From Haloterrigena sp. KLK7 (GTDB lineage Archaea > Halobacteriota > Halobacteria > Halobacteriales > Natrialbaceae): a stretch of DNA of 64,000 nt. The stretch lies in assembly GCF_037914945.1 (NCBI RefSeq), contig NZ_CP149787.1, forward strand, positions 744,001 through 808,000, read 5' to 3'. The notes under the pieces are model-generated. The model made no database searches, was not told the DNA's origin, and saw nothing but the letters and a program-made list of their open reading frames with translations. Shown here in pieces: positions 8,032-17,743 of the stretch. The position numbers and the translations under genes are program-made. Each line of letters opens with the position of its first letter. Position 1 is the stretch's first letter.

Positions 8032-8775
8032 ATGACCGAGACGGACTCGAGCGAGGACCGGGAGACCGAAGGGACCGAGGAGGCCCCGGAAGCGCCGCCG
8101 GGGGAAAATCGCGACGCGGACGAGCAGCGATCCGACGAGAGAGACGAGATCGACGGCCGCACGCTCGGCGTCAGCGTCGTGACGATCGCGACGGACCGGT
8201 CGCTCGAGTCCGACCCGGCCGGCGAGGCGATCGTCACGGGGCTGAAGAAGGCCGACCACGAGATAGTCACGCGGGAGCACATCGGGAGCGAGCACGACCG
8301 CGTCCAGTCGATCATCTCGCGGATGCTCGACCGCGACGACATCGACGTCATCGTCACCGGCGGGTCGACCAGCGTCGAACCCGGCGACGTCACCGTCGAG
8401 GCCGTCGAACCGCTGCTCGGGAAGCGGCTGGCCGCGTTCGAGGACCTGTTCACCTCGCTGGCCTACGAGGCGGTCGGCACTCGCGTCATCGCGGCGCGGA
8501 CAATTGCCGGCGTCACCGAGGGAACGCCGGTGTTCTGCCTGCCCGGGAACGAGGACGCGGTGCGACTCGCCCTCGACGAGATCATCCTGCCGGAGATCCA
8601 CAACCTCGTCAGCCTCGCTCGCGAGGACATCGCACAGGACAGGTGGGCCGTCGACGAAGCCGCGCTCGAGGACGGCGAGGCGACCGAGGACGAACGCGAG
8701 ACCGAGACGACGGACGCGGACGAGAGCGAGCCCACCGAGGAACCCGCATCCGAACCCGACGACGGAGGCGAGTGA
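8032..8775 (+). CDS. moaB: MoaB/MogA-family molybdenum cofactor biosynthesis protein
   Basis: The central part of this 247-residue protein (about 40-190) matches MoaB: LGVSVVTIATDR at the start of the fold, DVIVTGGSTSVEPGDVTVEA (the molybdopterin-binding GG-S/T loop) and FCLPGNEDAVRLALDEIILPE. Family members adenylylate molybdopterin or bind it. The N-terminal 40 and C-terminal 45 residues are acidic, low-complexity, halophilic extensions. A TATA-like GTTTTACC lies about 28 nt upstream, so transcription is probably leaderless. The next gene starts 1 nt after its stop. Confidence 0.85.
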   Translation: MTETDSSEDRETEGTEEAPEAPPGENRDADEQRSDERDEIDGRTLGVSVVTIATDRSLESDPAGEAIVTGLKKADHEIVTREHIGSEHDRVQSIISRMLDRDDIDVIVTGGSTSVEPGDVTVEAVEPLLGKRLAAFEDLFTSLAYEAVGTRVIAARTIAGVTEGTPVFCLPGNEDAVRLALDEIILPEIHNLVSLAREDIAQDRWAVDEAALEDGEATEDERETETTDADESEPTEEPASEPDDGGE

Positions 8776-8776
8776 G

Positions 8777-9517
8777 ATGGGCGGTTCCGATACCACCGAG
8801 ACCACCGACGGCGTCGACAAGGAGACGATCCGCGAGCGCGTCTGGGACGACCTCGAGGAGAGCGGCGAGGCGCGGTTCCCCTTCCCGCCCCACGGCCGCA
8901 TCCCGAACTTCGCCGGGGCGGACGACGCCGCCGGCCGCCTCGCAGAGCAGCCCGAGTGGGCGGACGCGACGACGATCAAGGCCAATCCCGACGCGCCACA
9001 GCTGCCCGTCCGGCGGCGCGCACTGCGCGAGGGGAAGACCGTCTACATGGCCGTCCCGCGACTCGCCGACGAGGAGTGTTTCCTGAAACTCGACCCCGAC
9101 GTCCTCGAGGACTACGACGCGGCGACGACGGTTTCGGGCTCGTCGAAACACGGCGAGCGGGTCGGTCCCGACGCGGTCGACGAGATCGATCTGATCGTCT
9201 CGGGGAGCGTCGCCGTGACCGGTGACGGCGGTCGAGTCGGCAAAGGAGAGGGGTACAGCGACCTCGAGTACGCGATCCTCCGGGGGCTGGACCTCGTCGA
9301 CGACTCGACGACGGTCGCGACGACGGTCCACGAACGACAGCTCGTCGACGACGCCGTCGCGATCGGCGACCACGACGTCTCGATGGACCTCGTCGTCACG
9401 CCCGAGCGGACGCTCCGCCCAGAGAGCCGCGCCCAGCCGACGGGGATCGACTGGGAACTGCTCGACGGCGAGCGTCTCGAGGAGATTCCGGTCCTGCAGC
9501 GGCTGCAGCCGTCGTAG
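8777..9517 (+). CDS. 5-formyltetrahydrofolate cyclo-ligase family protein
   Basis: The 246-residue protein has the family's hallmarks. An N-terminal basic/acidic region is followed by VRRRALREGKTVYMAVPRL and the nucleotide/folate-loop motif GKGEGYSDLEYAILRGL, with TTVHERQLVDD downstream. Members convert 5-formyl-THF to methenyl-THF; haloarchaea use folates in one-carbon metabolism. It is translationally linked to moaB by a 1-nt gap. Some archaeal relatives have uncertain substrates, so the exact reaction is less sure than the fold. Confidence 0.8.
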   Translation: MGGSDTTETTDGVDKETIRERVWDDLEESGEARFPFPPHGRIPNFAGADDAAGRLAEQPEWADATTIKANPDAPQLPVRRRALREGKTVYMAVPRLADEECFLKLDPDVLEDYDAATTVSGSSKHGERVGPDAVDEIDLIVSGSVAVTGDGGRVGKGEGYSDLEYAILRGLDLVDDSTTVATTVHERQLVDDAVAIGDHDVSMDLVVTPERTLRPESRAQPTGIDWELLDGERLEEIPVLQRLQPS

Positions 9518-10011
9518 TCCGATTGGAGGAATCAGCGACGTCCGCGGTCGTCACTGCGAGTGCGAAGCGCATCGAGAACCATCTCGAGGGCCGGAAAACG
9601 CCGGCGCCTCGAGTGCCAACCGCAGGTGGAGACGCAGGCGGGTGCAAGGCCTGCGTCGGTACCGGGAATCGGTACGGTGTGGCAGTGGTGGGGGAAGGGT
9701 GCTGTGGGTGGATTGGAAGTCACGGGAACAGGCGGTGGATGCCTCGGTGGGGTCTGCCCGTCGACCTCCATCTATCGATAGCCGCGGAAGCCACTTCAAC
9801 GGGGGCGATGGTATTCGACGGTTATCCCGGATTCCGGCGGTTTCAATCCCAGTTTACGCGGTCGATATCGCCCTCGAGAGCGTTTATCACGTGGCTCCTC
9901 GAGTCAACGAGCAGTTATCCGAGACTGATCGGTTCGCGTACTGGTCCGAAGCCGGCGTGAACGGCGACGGTCCGAGCAGAACTACGGGAACGGGTCGATC
10001 GCCGCCGGCAG
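9518..10011. other. Long intergenic region
   Basis: Almost 500 nt between two genes that both end here. Open frames exist on both strands, but none has the acidic composition or GC3 pattern of neighbouring genes. I see no RNA gene, repeat or clear promoter. It may be decayed sequence. Confidence 0.4.
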
Positions 10012-10338
10012 TTAGCCGGTCAGTTCGTCGGCGACGATCGCGGCGTCCATCAACTGCGGGTCGACGGCGAGGTCGAGCTGGCCCTTGACGAACTCCGGCA
10101 CCGTGTCGCGGGCGTAGACGACCGTCCGAACGTCCTCGGAGAGGTCACAGACGATCGGGATCGTCGTCGCCTGCCCGATGTCGGTCAGGACGTAGAGGTC
10201 GGCGTCGACGATCCCGGCTTCCTCGAGGGCGGGCCGCGAGATGACGCCGTTGAGGCGGGCGACGGTGGCCCCCTCCTCCTCGAGGGCGGCAGTGATGTCG
10301 TCCTCGTCGGGGCCGGCGACGATTACGTCCATGCTCAT
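10012..10338 (-). CDS. Conserved haloarchaeal protein downstream of GMP synthase (DUF7126-like)
   Basis: The 108-residue product begins [21 protein letters not shown], and its ATG overlaps the guaAb stop (ATGA). It looks like a small Rossmann-like alpha/beta domain: VIVAG strand, then [28 protein letters not shown], and [17 protein letters not shown], reminiscent of a TrkA-N-like fold without a full glycine-rich loop. It forms the third gene of the pyrG-guaAb unit, so a role tied to nucleotide metabolism is possible but unproven. Confidence 0.75.
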   Translation of the reverse strand: MSMDVIVAGPDEDDITAALEEEGATVARLNGVISRPALEEAGIVDADLYVLTDIGQATTIPIVCDLSEDVRTVVYARDTVPEFVKGQLDLAVDPQLMDAAIVADELTG

Positions 10339-11252
10339 TCGTACTCGATCGTTGCCGGGGGTTTGTGAGTCACGTCGTAGACGACGCGGGCGACGTTGTC
10401 GTTCTGGCCGGTGATTCGCGACTGAATGCGCTGGAGGGTGTCCCAGTCGATCTCCTGTGCGCGGGCGGTCATCCCGTCGCGGGACTCGACCGAGCGAACG
10501 GAGACGACCCAGCCGTGAACGCGGTTGTCGCCTTTCACGCCCGTCGCCTTGCCGATCACGGCCGCGAGCGCTTGCCACGGCTCGTACTCCTCGAGTTCCT
10601 CCTCGACGACGTGGCAGGCGTGGCGGGCGACCTCGAGTTTCTCCTCGGTGACCTCGCCGATCACTCGCACCGCCAGGCCGGGGCCGGGGAACGGCATCCG
10701 CTCGGCGACGATCTCGTCCAGACCGAGGTGGCGCGCGACCTCGCGGACCTCGTCCTTGTAGAGGTCGCGGACGGGTTCGACGATCCCTTCGAAGTCGACG
10801 ACCTCCGGCAGACCGCCGACGTTGTGATGGGACTTGATCCCGCCCTCGCTCTCGATGCGGTCGGGGTAGATCGTCCCCTGGACGAGGTAGTCCGCGTCGG
10901 CGTCTTTCGCCTCGCGCTCGAACTCGCGGATGAACTGCTCGCCGATGATCTCGCGCTTCTCCTCGGGGTCGGTCACGCCCTCCAGGGCGTCGAGGAACCG
11001 ATCCTTGGCGTCGACGATCCGCAGCGACTCCATGTAGTCGAAGGTCTCGCGGATCTGGTCGGTCTCGCCCTTGCGCATCAGGCCGGTGTCGACGTAGACG
11101 GGCGTCAGTCGGTCGCCGATCGCCTCGTAGGCCAGCGCCGCGGCGACCGACGAGTCGACCCCGCCGGAGAGCGCGATGACCGCGTTCTCGTCGCCGATTT
11201 CGTCGCCGATCTCTGCAACTGCCTCTGGAACGAACGTCTCGGTGTCTACCAT
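10335..11252 (-). CDS. guaAb: GMP synthase, ATP-pyrophosphatase subunit (GuaAb)
   Basis: This is the C-terminal half of bacterial GuaA as a separate 305-residue archaeal subunit. It carries the PP-loop [30 protein letters not shown], the lid motif [35 protein letters not shown] and the dimerisation domain ending [16 protein letters not shown]. It uses ammonia supplied by a separate glutaminase subunit to aminate XMP to GMP; that subunit is not in this window. It overlaps the pyrG stop by one nucleotide (TGATG), so it is translationally coupled. Confidence 0.96.
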   Translation of the reverse strand: MVDTETFVPEAVAEIGDEIGDENAVIALSGGVDSSVAAALAYEAIGDRLTPVYVDTGLMRKGETDQIRETFDYMESLRIVDAKDRFLDALEGVTDPEEKREIIGEQFIREFEREAKDADADYLVQGTIYPDRIESEGGIKSHHNVGGLPEVVDFEGIVEPVRDLYKDEVREVARHLGLDEIVAERMPFPGPGLAVRVIGEVTEEKLEVARHACHVVEEELEEYEPWQALAAVIGKATGVKGDNRVHGWVVSVRSVESRDGMTARAQEIDWDTLQRIQSRITGQNDNVARVVYDVTHKPPATIEYE

Positions 11253-12946
11253 CAGTGGGTTACCTCCGTTTCCGCGTCGGTGTCAGCGTCTTCGTCTGCG
11301 TCTGCGGACTCCGCGCCGTCCGCATCGGGCCCCTCGAGGACGGCCTCGACCAGCCCGAGGAACGGCGGACTGGGCTGGCCGGGACGGGACGTGTACTCGG
11401 GGTGGAACTGCGTCCCGAGGAAGTAGGGGTGGTCCTCGAGTTCGAGGATCTCCATCCGGTTGCCCGCTGTGCCGGAGAAGACGAGCGGTTCGTCCTCGAA
11501 GGCGTCGAAGTACTCGGGGTTGACCTCGTAGCGGTGGCGGTGGCGCTCGCTACAGGAGGTGTCGCCGTACAGGTCGTAGGCGAGCGTCTCGGGTTCGATG
11601 ACGGTCGTATGCTCGCCGAGTCGCATCGTCCCGCCCATGTCCTCGACCTCGTACTGTTCGGGCAGGATGTCGATGACCGGGTGGGGCGTGTCCTCGACCA
11701 TCTCGGCGGAGTGGGCGCCCTCGAGGCCCAGCACGTTCCGGGCGTACTCGACGACGGCCATCTGGAAGCCGAGACAGAGCCCGAGGAACGGAACGTCGTT
11801 CTCGCGGGCGTAGCGGACGGCCTCGATCTTGCCCTCGGAGCCCCGCATCCCGAAGCCACCGGGGACGATGATCCCGTCCATTCCCTCGAGTTGGCCCTCG
11901 TGGCCGTCGGCCAGTTCGTCGGCCGGCACCCAGTGGCGCTCGACGTCGACGCCGACCTCGAAGCCGGCGTGCTTCAGCGACTCGTGGATCGACATGTACG
12001 CGTCCTCGAGGTCGTACTTGCCGACCAGCGCGATGTCGACCGTGCCGCTCTTCTCGGTGGTGACGATCTCCCGCCAGTCGTTCGCCCGCTCTCCCTCGGG
12101 CAGGGCCTCGTCGGCCAGCCCGAAGTGTTCGAGGACGTACTGGTCGAGCCCCTCTTCTTCGACCATCAGCGGGACGTGGTAGACGTCCTCGACGTCGGGG
12201 TTCGAGAACACCGCTTCCGTGGGAATGTCACAGAACAGCGCGATCTTCTCCTTGGTCTCGGGGTCGAGGCGGTCCTCGCAGCGGCCGACGATGATGTCGG
12301 GCTGGAGGCCGATCGAGCGGACCTCCTTGACCGAGTGCTGGGTCGGCTTGGTCTTCTGCTCGCCGTTCTTCGAATAGGGAACGAGCGTGACGTGGGTGAA
12401 GAGGACGTTCTCCTCGGGTTCCTCGTGGGCGAACTGGCGCAAGGCCTCGAGGTAGGGCATCCCCTCGATATCACCGACGGTGCCACCGACTTCGATGATA
12501 CAGACGTCAGTGCCTTCGGCGGCCTCCCGAATGCGACGCTTGATGTCGTCGGTGATGTGGGGGATGATCTGGACCGTCTTGCCCAGGTAGTCGCCGGCGC
12601 GTTCCTGCTCGATGACGTGCTGGTAGGTCTTCCCCGTAGTGATGTTGTGATCCGAGGTCATGTCGATATCGAGGAACCGCTCGTAGTTCCCCAGATCGAG
12701 GTCGACCTCGCCGCCGTCCTCGAGGACGTACACCTCCCCGTGTTGGTAGGGATTCATCGTCCCCGCGTCGACGTTCAGGTACGGGTCGATCTTCACCGCG
12801 GTGACGTCGAACCCGGCGTTCTTGAGGAGTCGGCCGGTGCTCGCGGCCGTAATCCCCTTGCCGAGTCCCGACATGACGCCGCCGGTGACGAAGATGAACT
12901 TGTTCCCCAGCGAGGGGTCATAATGAGTGTCCGATTCCGTCGGCAT
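11252..12946 (-). CDS. pyrG: CTP synthase
   Basis: Start at 12946 ([20 protein letters not shown]) gives 564 residues, standard for PyrG. The synthase domain has [15 protein letters not shown] and [10 protein letters not shown]. The C-terminal glutamine amidotransferase has [27 protein letters not shown] with its catalytic Cys, and [13 protein letters not shown] with the catalytic His-Glu pair. It converts UTP to CTP with glutamine. It heads an operon with guaAb, linking de novo CTP and GMP synthesis. The acidic C-terminal tail is a halophilic addition. Confidence 0.97.
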   Translation of the reverse strand: MPTESDTHYDPSLGNKFIFVTGGVMSGLGKGITAASTGRLLKNAGFDVTAVKIDPYLNVDAGTMNPYQHGEVYVLEDGGEVDLDLGNYERFLDIDMTSDHNITTGKTYQHVIEQERAGDYLGKTVQIIPHITDDIKRRIREAAEGTDVCIIEVGGTVGDIEGMPYLEALRQFAHEEPEENVLFTHVTLVPYSKNGEQKTKPTQHSVKEVRSIGLQPDIIVGRCEDRLDPETKEKIALFCDIPTEAVFSNPDVEDVYHVPLMVEEEGLDQYVLEHFGLADEALPEGERANDWREIVTTEKSGTVDIALVGKYDLEDAYMSIHESLKHAGFEVGVDVERHWVPADELADGHEGQLEGMDGIIVPGGFGMRGSEGKIEAVRYARENDVPFLGLCLGFQMAVVEYARNVLGLEGAHSAEMVEDTPHPVIDILPEQYEVEDMGGTMRLGEHTTVIEPETLAYDLYGDTSCSERHRHRYEVNPEYFDAFEDEPLVFSGTAGNRMEILELEDHPYFLGTQFHPEYTSRPGQPSPPFLGLVEAVLEGPDADGAESADADEDADTDAETEVTH

Positions 12947-13121
12947 ACCGAGTGTGCGCGCGACCGGTTGAAAACGATTTCGGGACCGCACCGCCTCCGA
13001 CAGGCGTTGTCATCCCTCGAGTACGGGACCGACCGCTCGACCGCTGGCTCCCCGGCCCACGGTCGCCGAACGGGGCCGATGACCCGTCCCGTACTCGAGG
13101 CGACGTCTAGCGAATCGGGGC

Positions 13122-13547
13122 CTACGGTTCGTCGTCCATGGGCGCCTTCCCCTGGGGATCGTCCTCCTTGGATACTTTCCCCTCGGCTTCCTCCTCTCGT
13201 ACTTCCATGTCTTGTACTTCGACGATCTCGGCCTGATCGATGAACTCGATGCCGCCGCCCATGCGCAACTGGAGCGTCTGCCCCGGCAGGTCCGGATCGT
13301 CCTCGTCGGTCGGTTCCTGCGGGACGGAGACGGCGGTGACCCCCTCGATCGTGACGGAGCGGCGCTCGATCGGGTCGCCCTCGTACTCGATCGTATCCCA
13401 CGTCTCGACGTCGAACTCGTCCATGTCTTTGCCGAAGTAGTCCTCCGCGTCCGGGTTGACCGCGTCCTCGGTCTGGGACTCGCCCGTCGTCCTGTTATCG
13501 TCGAACTGGACCTCCTCGTGTTTGTACTGGCGGAGATGCACGAGCAT
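13122..13547 (-). CDS. Conserved haloarchaeal hypothetical protein (141 aa)
   Basis: The start at 13547 (MLVHLRQYKHEEVQFDDN) is chosen over a longer frame that begins with basic, un-haloarchaeal sequence. The protein is acidic and probably all-beta. It includes EDYFGKDMDEFDVETWDTI, ERRSVTIEGVTAVSVPQEP and LPGQTLQLRMGGGIEFIDQ, and ends in a charged tail (EEEAEGKVSKEDDPQGK). No catalytic motif, Cys pairs or membrane helix are visible. I do not recognise the family with certainty. Confidence 0.7.
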   Translation of the reverse strand: MLVHLRQYKHEEVQFDDNRTTGESQTEDAVNPDAEDYFGKDMDEFDVETWDTIEYEGDPIERRSVTIEGVTAVSVPQEPTDEDDPDLPGQTLQLRMGGGIEFIDQAEIVEVQDMEVREEEAEGKVSKEDDPQGKAPMDDEP

Positions 13548-13753
13548 AGTGGGTGCCACCAGCAACACCCAGTTAATGCTTTTAGTGGGAGGTTCAACCG
13601 TTTCATAGGTGCCGCGGAGGGATCGCCGGTCGAAACGGCGGATACTCGCCGACAGCGATCGCACCGATGGCGAACTCTCGTCGCGTCCGCGATAGTGCGA
13701 CTCGAGCCCGTCGGTCTCCGGACCGATGCGTTAGCTATTCGTCACGTCCGCAT

Positions 13754-13763
13754 TTATTTTATA
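13754..13763 (+). promoter_or_regulatory. TATA box for the 13789 gene
   Basis: TTATTTTATA lies 26-35 nt before the ATG at 13789, the normal distance for a leaderless haloarchaeal transcript. Confidence 0.6.
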
Positions 13764-13788
13764 CCCGGCGTTCGTAGTACACCAACGT

Positions 13789-14694
13789 ATGGTGGCGTCT
13801 CACGAACGACGAACGGCCCTCGAGTTCGACGAGCCGGACATCGGCTTTCAGGCCGGGTTCGGGTTCTACCTCGGTCTCGTCGCGGCCGGCGTCGCGGCGA
13901 TCGCGGGGCTCACGGCCGGCACCGCTACCGAAACGCTGCTCGGGATCCTGCCGACGACGGTGACGGCGGTGGCGATCGTCGGCCACATCCTCGCGAGACG
14001 GGCCCACGGCCTGCCCGAACGGATCGGTCGGAGCCGACGGCGCCGGCTGGCGTGTTACGCGCCGCCGATAGCGTTCGCGGCGGCGCTGGCCGTTCCGCTC
14101 GTCGCACCGCTCGAAGCGTCCGGTCGGTTCGTCGTCGTGACGCTCGCGGTGACGGTCGTGACCGGCGTCGCGGCGTTCGGGGTCGATCGGATGGCCCGCA
14201 ACCGGTACATCGACGCGATCACCGCCGACGAACCCGTTACGACCTGGACGTGGCAGCGGACCGGCTTCGCCTCCGGCGAGACCGTGTTCGCCGTCTGTAT
14301 GATGATCACGATCGGCGGTGGCCTCGCCATGGCGTGGTCGGGGTCAGTCTACGGCCTGTTCATGGCCGCCTACGGCGTCTTGCTCTACGGCATGGATCGG
14401 TTCGATCTGGGCGACGAATGGAGCGCGTTCGATCCCGCCGAGCAGTGGAACCCGCCGACCATCCGCGCTCACGAGGCGGGGCTCGTCCTCGAGCGATCCG
14501 CCTCGAACGCGTTCGTCCCGTGGGACGACATCGCGGACGTCCGGCTGACCGACGACGCACTCGTCCTCGAGCGCCGGTGGCTCGACCTCCGCTGTGACCG
14601 CGCGACGATCGACGACCCCGAGTCGGTGCTCGAGGCAATCCAACGCGCTCGCGGGCGAGCGGACGCGACGCGGCGGACGGACCTCGCGGATTGA
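13789..14694 (+). CDS. Polytopic membrane protein with C-terminal soluble domain
   Basis: The 301-residue protein has an acidic N-terminus and about six transmembrane helices between residues 20 and 205. Examples are FGFYLGLVAAGVAAIAGLTA, TTVTAVAIVGHILA, PPIAFAAALAVPLVAP, VVVTLAVTVVTGVAAFGV and VFAVCMMITIGGGLAMAW. A soluble C-terminal domain of about 90 residues follows (PTIRAHEAGLVLERSASNAF, VPWDDIADVRLTDDALVLE) whose beta-rich pattern resembles a small PH-like domain of bacterial membrane proteins. A TATA box at 13754-13763 gives a leaderless transcript. Function unknown. Confidence 0.75.
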   Translation: MVASHERRTALEFDEPDIGFQAGFGFYLGLVAAGVAAIAGLTAGTATETLLGILPTTVTAVAIVGHILARRAHGLPERIGRSRRRRLACYAPPIAFAAALAVPLVAPLEASGRFVVVTLAVTVVTGVAAFGVDRMARNRYIDAITADEPVTTWTWQRTGFASGETVFAVCMMITIGGGLAMAWSGSVYGLFMAAYGVLLYGMDRFDLGDEWSAFDPAEQWNPPTIRAHEAGLVLERSASNAFVPWDDIADVRLTDDALVLERRWLDLRCDRATIDDPESVLEAIQRARGRADATRRTDLAD

Positions 14695-14720
14695 AGGGAC
14701 GTCCGTCCGTGGACCCTCGC

Positions 14721-15095
14721 ATGACCGATCTCACCGTTACCGTCGGCGATCGAACGCTCGCGGCCGACTGGACCGACGACGCCCCCGAGACGAGAGCAGC
14801 GCTCGAGGCGGCCCTGCCGGTCGCCGGCGACGCCGTCCGCTGGGGCGACGAGTTGTATTTCGGCGTCTCGCTCGACGTCCCGCCAGAAAACGCCCGCGAA
14901 GTCGTCCCTGAGGGCGCGGTCGCGTACTGGCCGACGGGCGAGAAACTGTGTCTGTTCTGGGGCGAGACGCCGGCCAGCGTCGACGGGGAACCGCGGGCCG
15001 CCGCGCCCGTGACGGTCGTCGCGCGCGTTACCGAGACGAAGCCGCTGACCGGTCTCGAGGGCGGGGCACGGATGCGACTCGAGCGCGCGGAGTGA
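14721..15095 (+). CDS. Cyclophilin-like fold protein (COG2164 type)
   Basis: ATG at 14721 (MTDLTVTVGDRTLAADWTDD) gives 124 residues; an ATG 30 nt upstream adds only a basic tail and overlaps the previous gene. Features are the compact beta-barrel signatures of archaeal cyclophilin-like proteins: WGDELYFGVSLDVPPENARE, EGAVAYWPTGEKLCLFWG and a C-terminal VTVVARVTE strand. Members have a peptidyl-prolyl-isomerase-like fold without proven isomerase activity. It follows the membrane protein gene closely and may share its transcript. Confidence 0.75.
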   Translation: MTDLTVTVGDRTLAADWTDDAPETRAALEAALPVAGDAVRWGDELYFGVSLDVPPENAREVVPEGAVAYWPTGEKLCLFWGETPASVDGEPRAAAPVTVVARVTETKPLTGLEGGARMRLERAE

Positions 15096-15104
15096 GTTCC
15101 GTCC

Positions 15105-15317
15105 TCAGGTGCGATTCCGCGGCGTCCGTCCCGGCGTCCGCACTCGACTACCGGTTCTCGAGAGGAGCAGCCACTGGGGAACGCCCAGCAGCGCGAGTAA
15201 CGCGGCAGCGCCGAGAGAGACCGCCGCCGAGTCGATCGCGAGCCCGTAGAAGAGCGCGGTCCCGAGCGCGACGTACGACGTGGCGAGTATCCAGACGATA
15301 CGGTTCATGAGAGTCAT
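15105..15317 (-). CDS. Small two-helix membrane protein
   Basis: The 70-residue frame (alternative start three codons later at 15308, MNRIVW) has two hydrophobic helices, IVWILATSYVALGTALFYGL and AAVSLGAAALLALLGVPQWL. A basic Arg-rich tail (RTGSRVRTPGRTPRNRT) follows and would lie in the cytoplasm. It lies just upstream of, and on the same strand as, nothing obvious; the next gene, infB, ends 76 nt away on that strand. No family recognised. Confidence 0.6.
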   Translation of the reverse strand: MTLMNRIVWILATSYVALGTALFYGLAIDSAAVSLGAAALLALLGVPQWLLLSRTGSRVRTPGRTPRNRT

Positions 15318-15392
15318 AAGGAAGACGTCACAATAAGGGTAGCGGCCCGTCGGACGTCGGTTCCGCCGGGGTCGGCCGACTCCGCGCCGTCC

Positions 15393-17192
15393 CTACTTGC
15401 CCCAGAACGGGTCCCGGTTGCGCTGCTTGTCGAGGTACATGTTCAGCGCCTCGAGTTCGTCGGCGGGGATCTCGTCGGCCAGTTCCTGCTCTAGGATCTT
15501 GGCGTGTTTCTCGGGGATCTGGATCCAGAGCTCGTCGTCCTCCTCGATCTGGCGGCCGACGGTCGGTCCGTCGATGGCGACCGAGACGCGGTTGCCGGCC
15601 CGGGCCTCGTCGACATCCTCGCCCTGTTCCTGAATGCCCTTGATCTGGCCGACGCGTTCGGGCTCGTTGCCCTCGAACTTCACGACGTTGGCGTTGTTCT
15701 GGACGGTCCCGGAGTTGACCTCGACGCCGACGACCGCGGGGTCGTTCTGGCGGAACGTGTGATCCGGCAGGATGCGGAACCGCGCGGGCCGCGAGATGTT
15801 CTCGAGGATGGTGTCCTGCTGGGCCTGCTCGATCCCCTCGACGTACTCGTCGTACTCCTCGACGAGCTGGTAGATGACCTCGTCGGTGAAGATCGTCACG
15901 TCGTCGGTCTCGGCGCGGTGCTCGGCGTCGGAGAGGACGTCGACGTTGAACCCGAGGATGACCTGCTGTTTCGGGTCCTCGGCCGTCGACGCGACCGAGA
16001 TGTCCCGCGGCGCGACGTCGCCGACCTCCGCGCGGACGATCGGCACCTCCGCCTCGTCCAGGGCGTCGGCCATCGCCTCGAGGCTCCCCAGCGTGTCGGC
16101 CTTGACGACGACCCCCTCTTCGGCGGTGTCGACCGCGATCGAGGCGAGTTCGGCCTGGACCTCCTCGATGACGTCCTCGAGATCCCGGTCGCGGACGACA
16201 CGGACCGGCGCGCCGGCCATCGCGTCACCGAGTTCGGGCGCGGCGACCTTGATCCCGGCCGCGGCGCCGACCTCGTCGACGTTCTCGAAGCGGCTCTCGG
16301 TTCGGATCTCCGCGAGCGGCCGGGGCTGGAGCAGCGCGCGGACCTCGGTGACGATCGGATCGTTCTGGCCGCCGACGACGATCGTGTCGTCTTCCTTGAT
16401 CGTCCCGTCGTAGAGGACGATGTCGACCGTCTTCCCGAACCCTTTCTCCTCTTTGACCTCGAGGACGGTGCCGACGCCGGGGCCGGAGACGTCGATCTCC
16501 ATCTCCTCTTTCATGTACCGCTGGGAGAGCCCCATCATCACGGTCAGCAGGTCAGGGACGCCCTCGCCGGTCATCGCCGAGACGGGGACGACACCGACGT
16601 TGCGCTGGAAGTTCTGGACGCGCCAGTAGAGGTCGGCGGAGAAGCCCTCGTCGCTCAGATTGCCGATGATCTCGTAGAGTTTCTCGTCGAGTCGCTGGCG
16701 GACGCGGTCGGACTGGTCCTCGTAGGTGTCGTTGATCGGCGTGTCCTCGTTCGGGTCCCAGCCGGGGACGGTGTCGATCTTGTTCGCCGCGACGATAAAC
16801 GGCGTCTGGGAGCGCTTGAGGATGTCGAGGGCCTCGAGGGTCTGGGGCTGGAAGCCGTCGTTGACGTCGACGACGAGGATGGCGATGTCGGCCAGCGCGC
16901 CGCCCCGGGAGCGCAGCGTCGTAAAGGAGTGGTGGCCCGGCGTGTCGATGAACAGCAGGCCGGGCAGGTCGAAGTCGTCGGGGTCGACGAGGTCGCCCGC
17001 GATCGTGGAGATGATATCCAGCGGAACGGCCGTCGCGCCGATGTGCTGGGTAATCGCGCCTGCTTCACCCTCGATCACTGCGGAACCGCGTATTTTGTCG
17101 AGGAGACTGGTCTTGCCGTGATCGACGTGTCCGAGGACGGCGACGATCGGAGTTCTGAGAGATGTTGGGTCGTGCGTATCCGTATTCGACAT
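15393..17192 (-). CDS. infB: Translation initiation factor aIF5B (IF-2 homologue)
   Basis: The 599-residue GTPase is of normal length for archaeal IF5B. G1 is GHVDHGKTSLLDKI, G3 is DTPGHHSFTTLR, and G4 is AANKIDTVPGWD. Domain II follows, and the typical C-terminal part includes RFRILPDHTFRQNDPAVVGV and a final LNMYLDKQRNRDPFWGK. It promotes subunit joining and Met-tRNAi placement at the ribosome. A GGTGG stretch 7-12 nt before the ATG may serve as ribosome-binding site. The PRC-barrel and Nob1 genes are divergent from it, an arrangement I associate with haloarchaeal infB loci. Confidence 0.97.
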   Translation of the reverse strand: MSNTDTHDPTSLRTPIVAVLGHVDHGKTSLLDKIRGSAVIEGEAGAITQHIGATAVPLDIISTIAGDLVDPDDFDLPGLLFIDTPGHHSFTTLRSRGGALADIAILVVDVNDGFQPQTLEALDILKRSQTPFIVAANKIDTVPGWDPNEDTPINDTYEDQSDRVRQRLDEKLYEIIGNLSDEGFSADLYWRVQNFQRNVGVVPVSAMTGEGVPDLLTVMMGLSQRYMKEEMEIDVSGPGVGTVLEVKEEKGFGKTVDIVLYDGTIKEDDTIVVGGQNDPIVTEVRALLQPRPLAEIRTESRFENVDEVGAAAGIKVAAPELGDAMAGAPVRVVRDRDLEDVIEEVQAELASIAVDTAEEGVVVKADTLGSLEAMADALDEAEVPIVRAEVGDVAPRDISVASTAEDPKQQVILGFNVDVLSDAEHRAETDDVTIFTDEVIYQLVEEYDEYVEGIEQAQQDTILENISRPARFRILPDHTFRQNDPAVVGVEVNSGTVQNNANVVKFEGNEPERVGQIKGIQEQGEDVDEARAGNRVSVAIDGPTVGRQIEEDDELWIQIPEKHAKILEQELADEIPADELEALNMYLDKQRNRDPFWGK

Positions 17193-17493
17193 GGTGAACC
17201 ACCCGAGAAGGTCTTATCTAAGAGGTCGGTAGAGCGGTAGTTAAACCCATCGTCATCCGCGCTGTTCTCGCCGGTCTGACTGGTCGCTCGACGCGAAACT
17301 GAGTCCGTCCGAACCGGCGCCGATCGGACGTCCCTCGAGCGGCTATCGAACCGGAACCGGGTCGCTTCGAACGGGCCCGGCTCGAGTCGAATCGCCGTTC
17401 GGCGGTCTCGCTCGAGCGGCGCGACGATGGCGGAAACGGCGGCTCGCTACCGACCCCGTGGACTTTAATACCGATTAGTAAGTACGGGTACGC
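17193..17493. other. Divergent promoter region between infB and the PRC-barrel gene
   Basis: About 300 nt without a gene. TTTAATA at 17464-17470 is the TATA box for the leaderless gene starting at 17494. Towards infB, GTTTAAC (minus strand, near 17240-17247) is the only AT-rich element, implying a leader of about 25-40 nt for infB. Nothing else is recognised. Confidence 0.5.
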
Positions 17494-17739
17494 ATGAGCG
17501 ATATACTCGCTGAAAATCTCTCGGGGAAGTCCGTCATGGGTTCCGACGGCACCGAGCTCGGACTGCTCTATAACATCACGATGGACCTCAAATCCGGCAA
17601 GCTCCACGATCTCGTTATCGATCCCGACGACGAAGTGTCCCAGCGAACGGTCGACTTCGACGTCGACGACGCCGGCCGCTTCCTCGTCCCCGTCAACCGC
17701 GTCCAGGCGGTCAAAGACTACATCGTCGTCCAGCGCTAA
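17494..17739 (+). CDS. PRC-barrel domain protein
   Basis: An 81-residue single-domain PRC-barrel protein: MSDILAENLSGKSVMGSDGT, LGLLYNITMDLKSGKLHDLV and VPVNRVQAVKDYIVVQR at the end. The PRC barrel is an RNA- or protein-binding beta-barrel shared with RimM and reaction-centre H subunits. Here it is immediately upstream of nob1 (4 nt gap) and divergent from infB, which supports a ribosome-related role. It is probably leaderless, using the TATA box at 17464-17470. Confidence 0.9.
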   Translation: MSDILAENLSGKSVMGSDGTELGLLYNITMDLKSGKLHDLVIDPDDEVSQRTVDFDVDDAGRFLVPVNRVQAVKDYIVVQR

Positions 17740-17743
17740 CGGT

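Noticed and set aside
9523-9960. A 145-codon frame in the 9.5-10 kb gap
   Set aside because: Composition is not haloarchaeal (few acidic residues, many Arg/Ser/Gly) and it lacks any motif or promoter.
11255-13243. A 662-codon frame opposite pyrG
   Set aside because: It is the antisense of pyrG; high GC3 genes give long open frames on the opposite strand.
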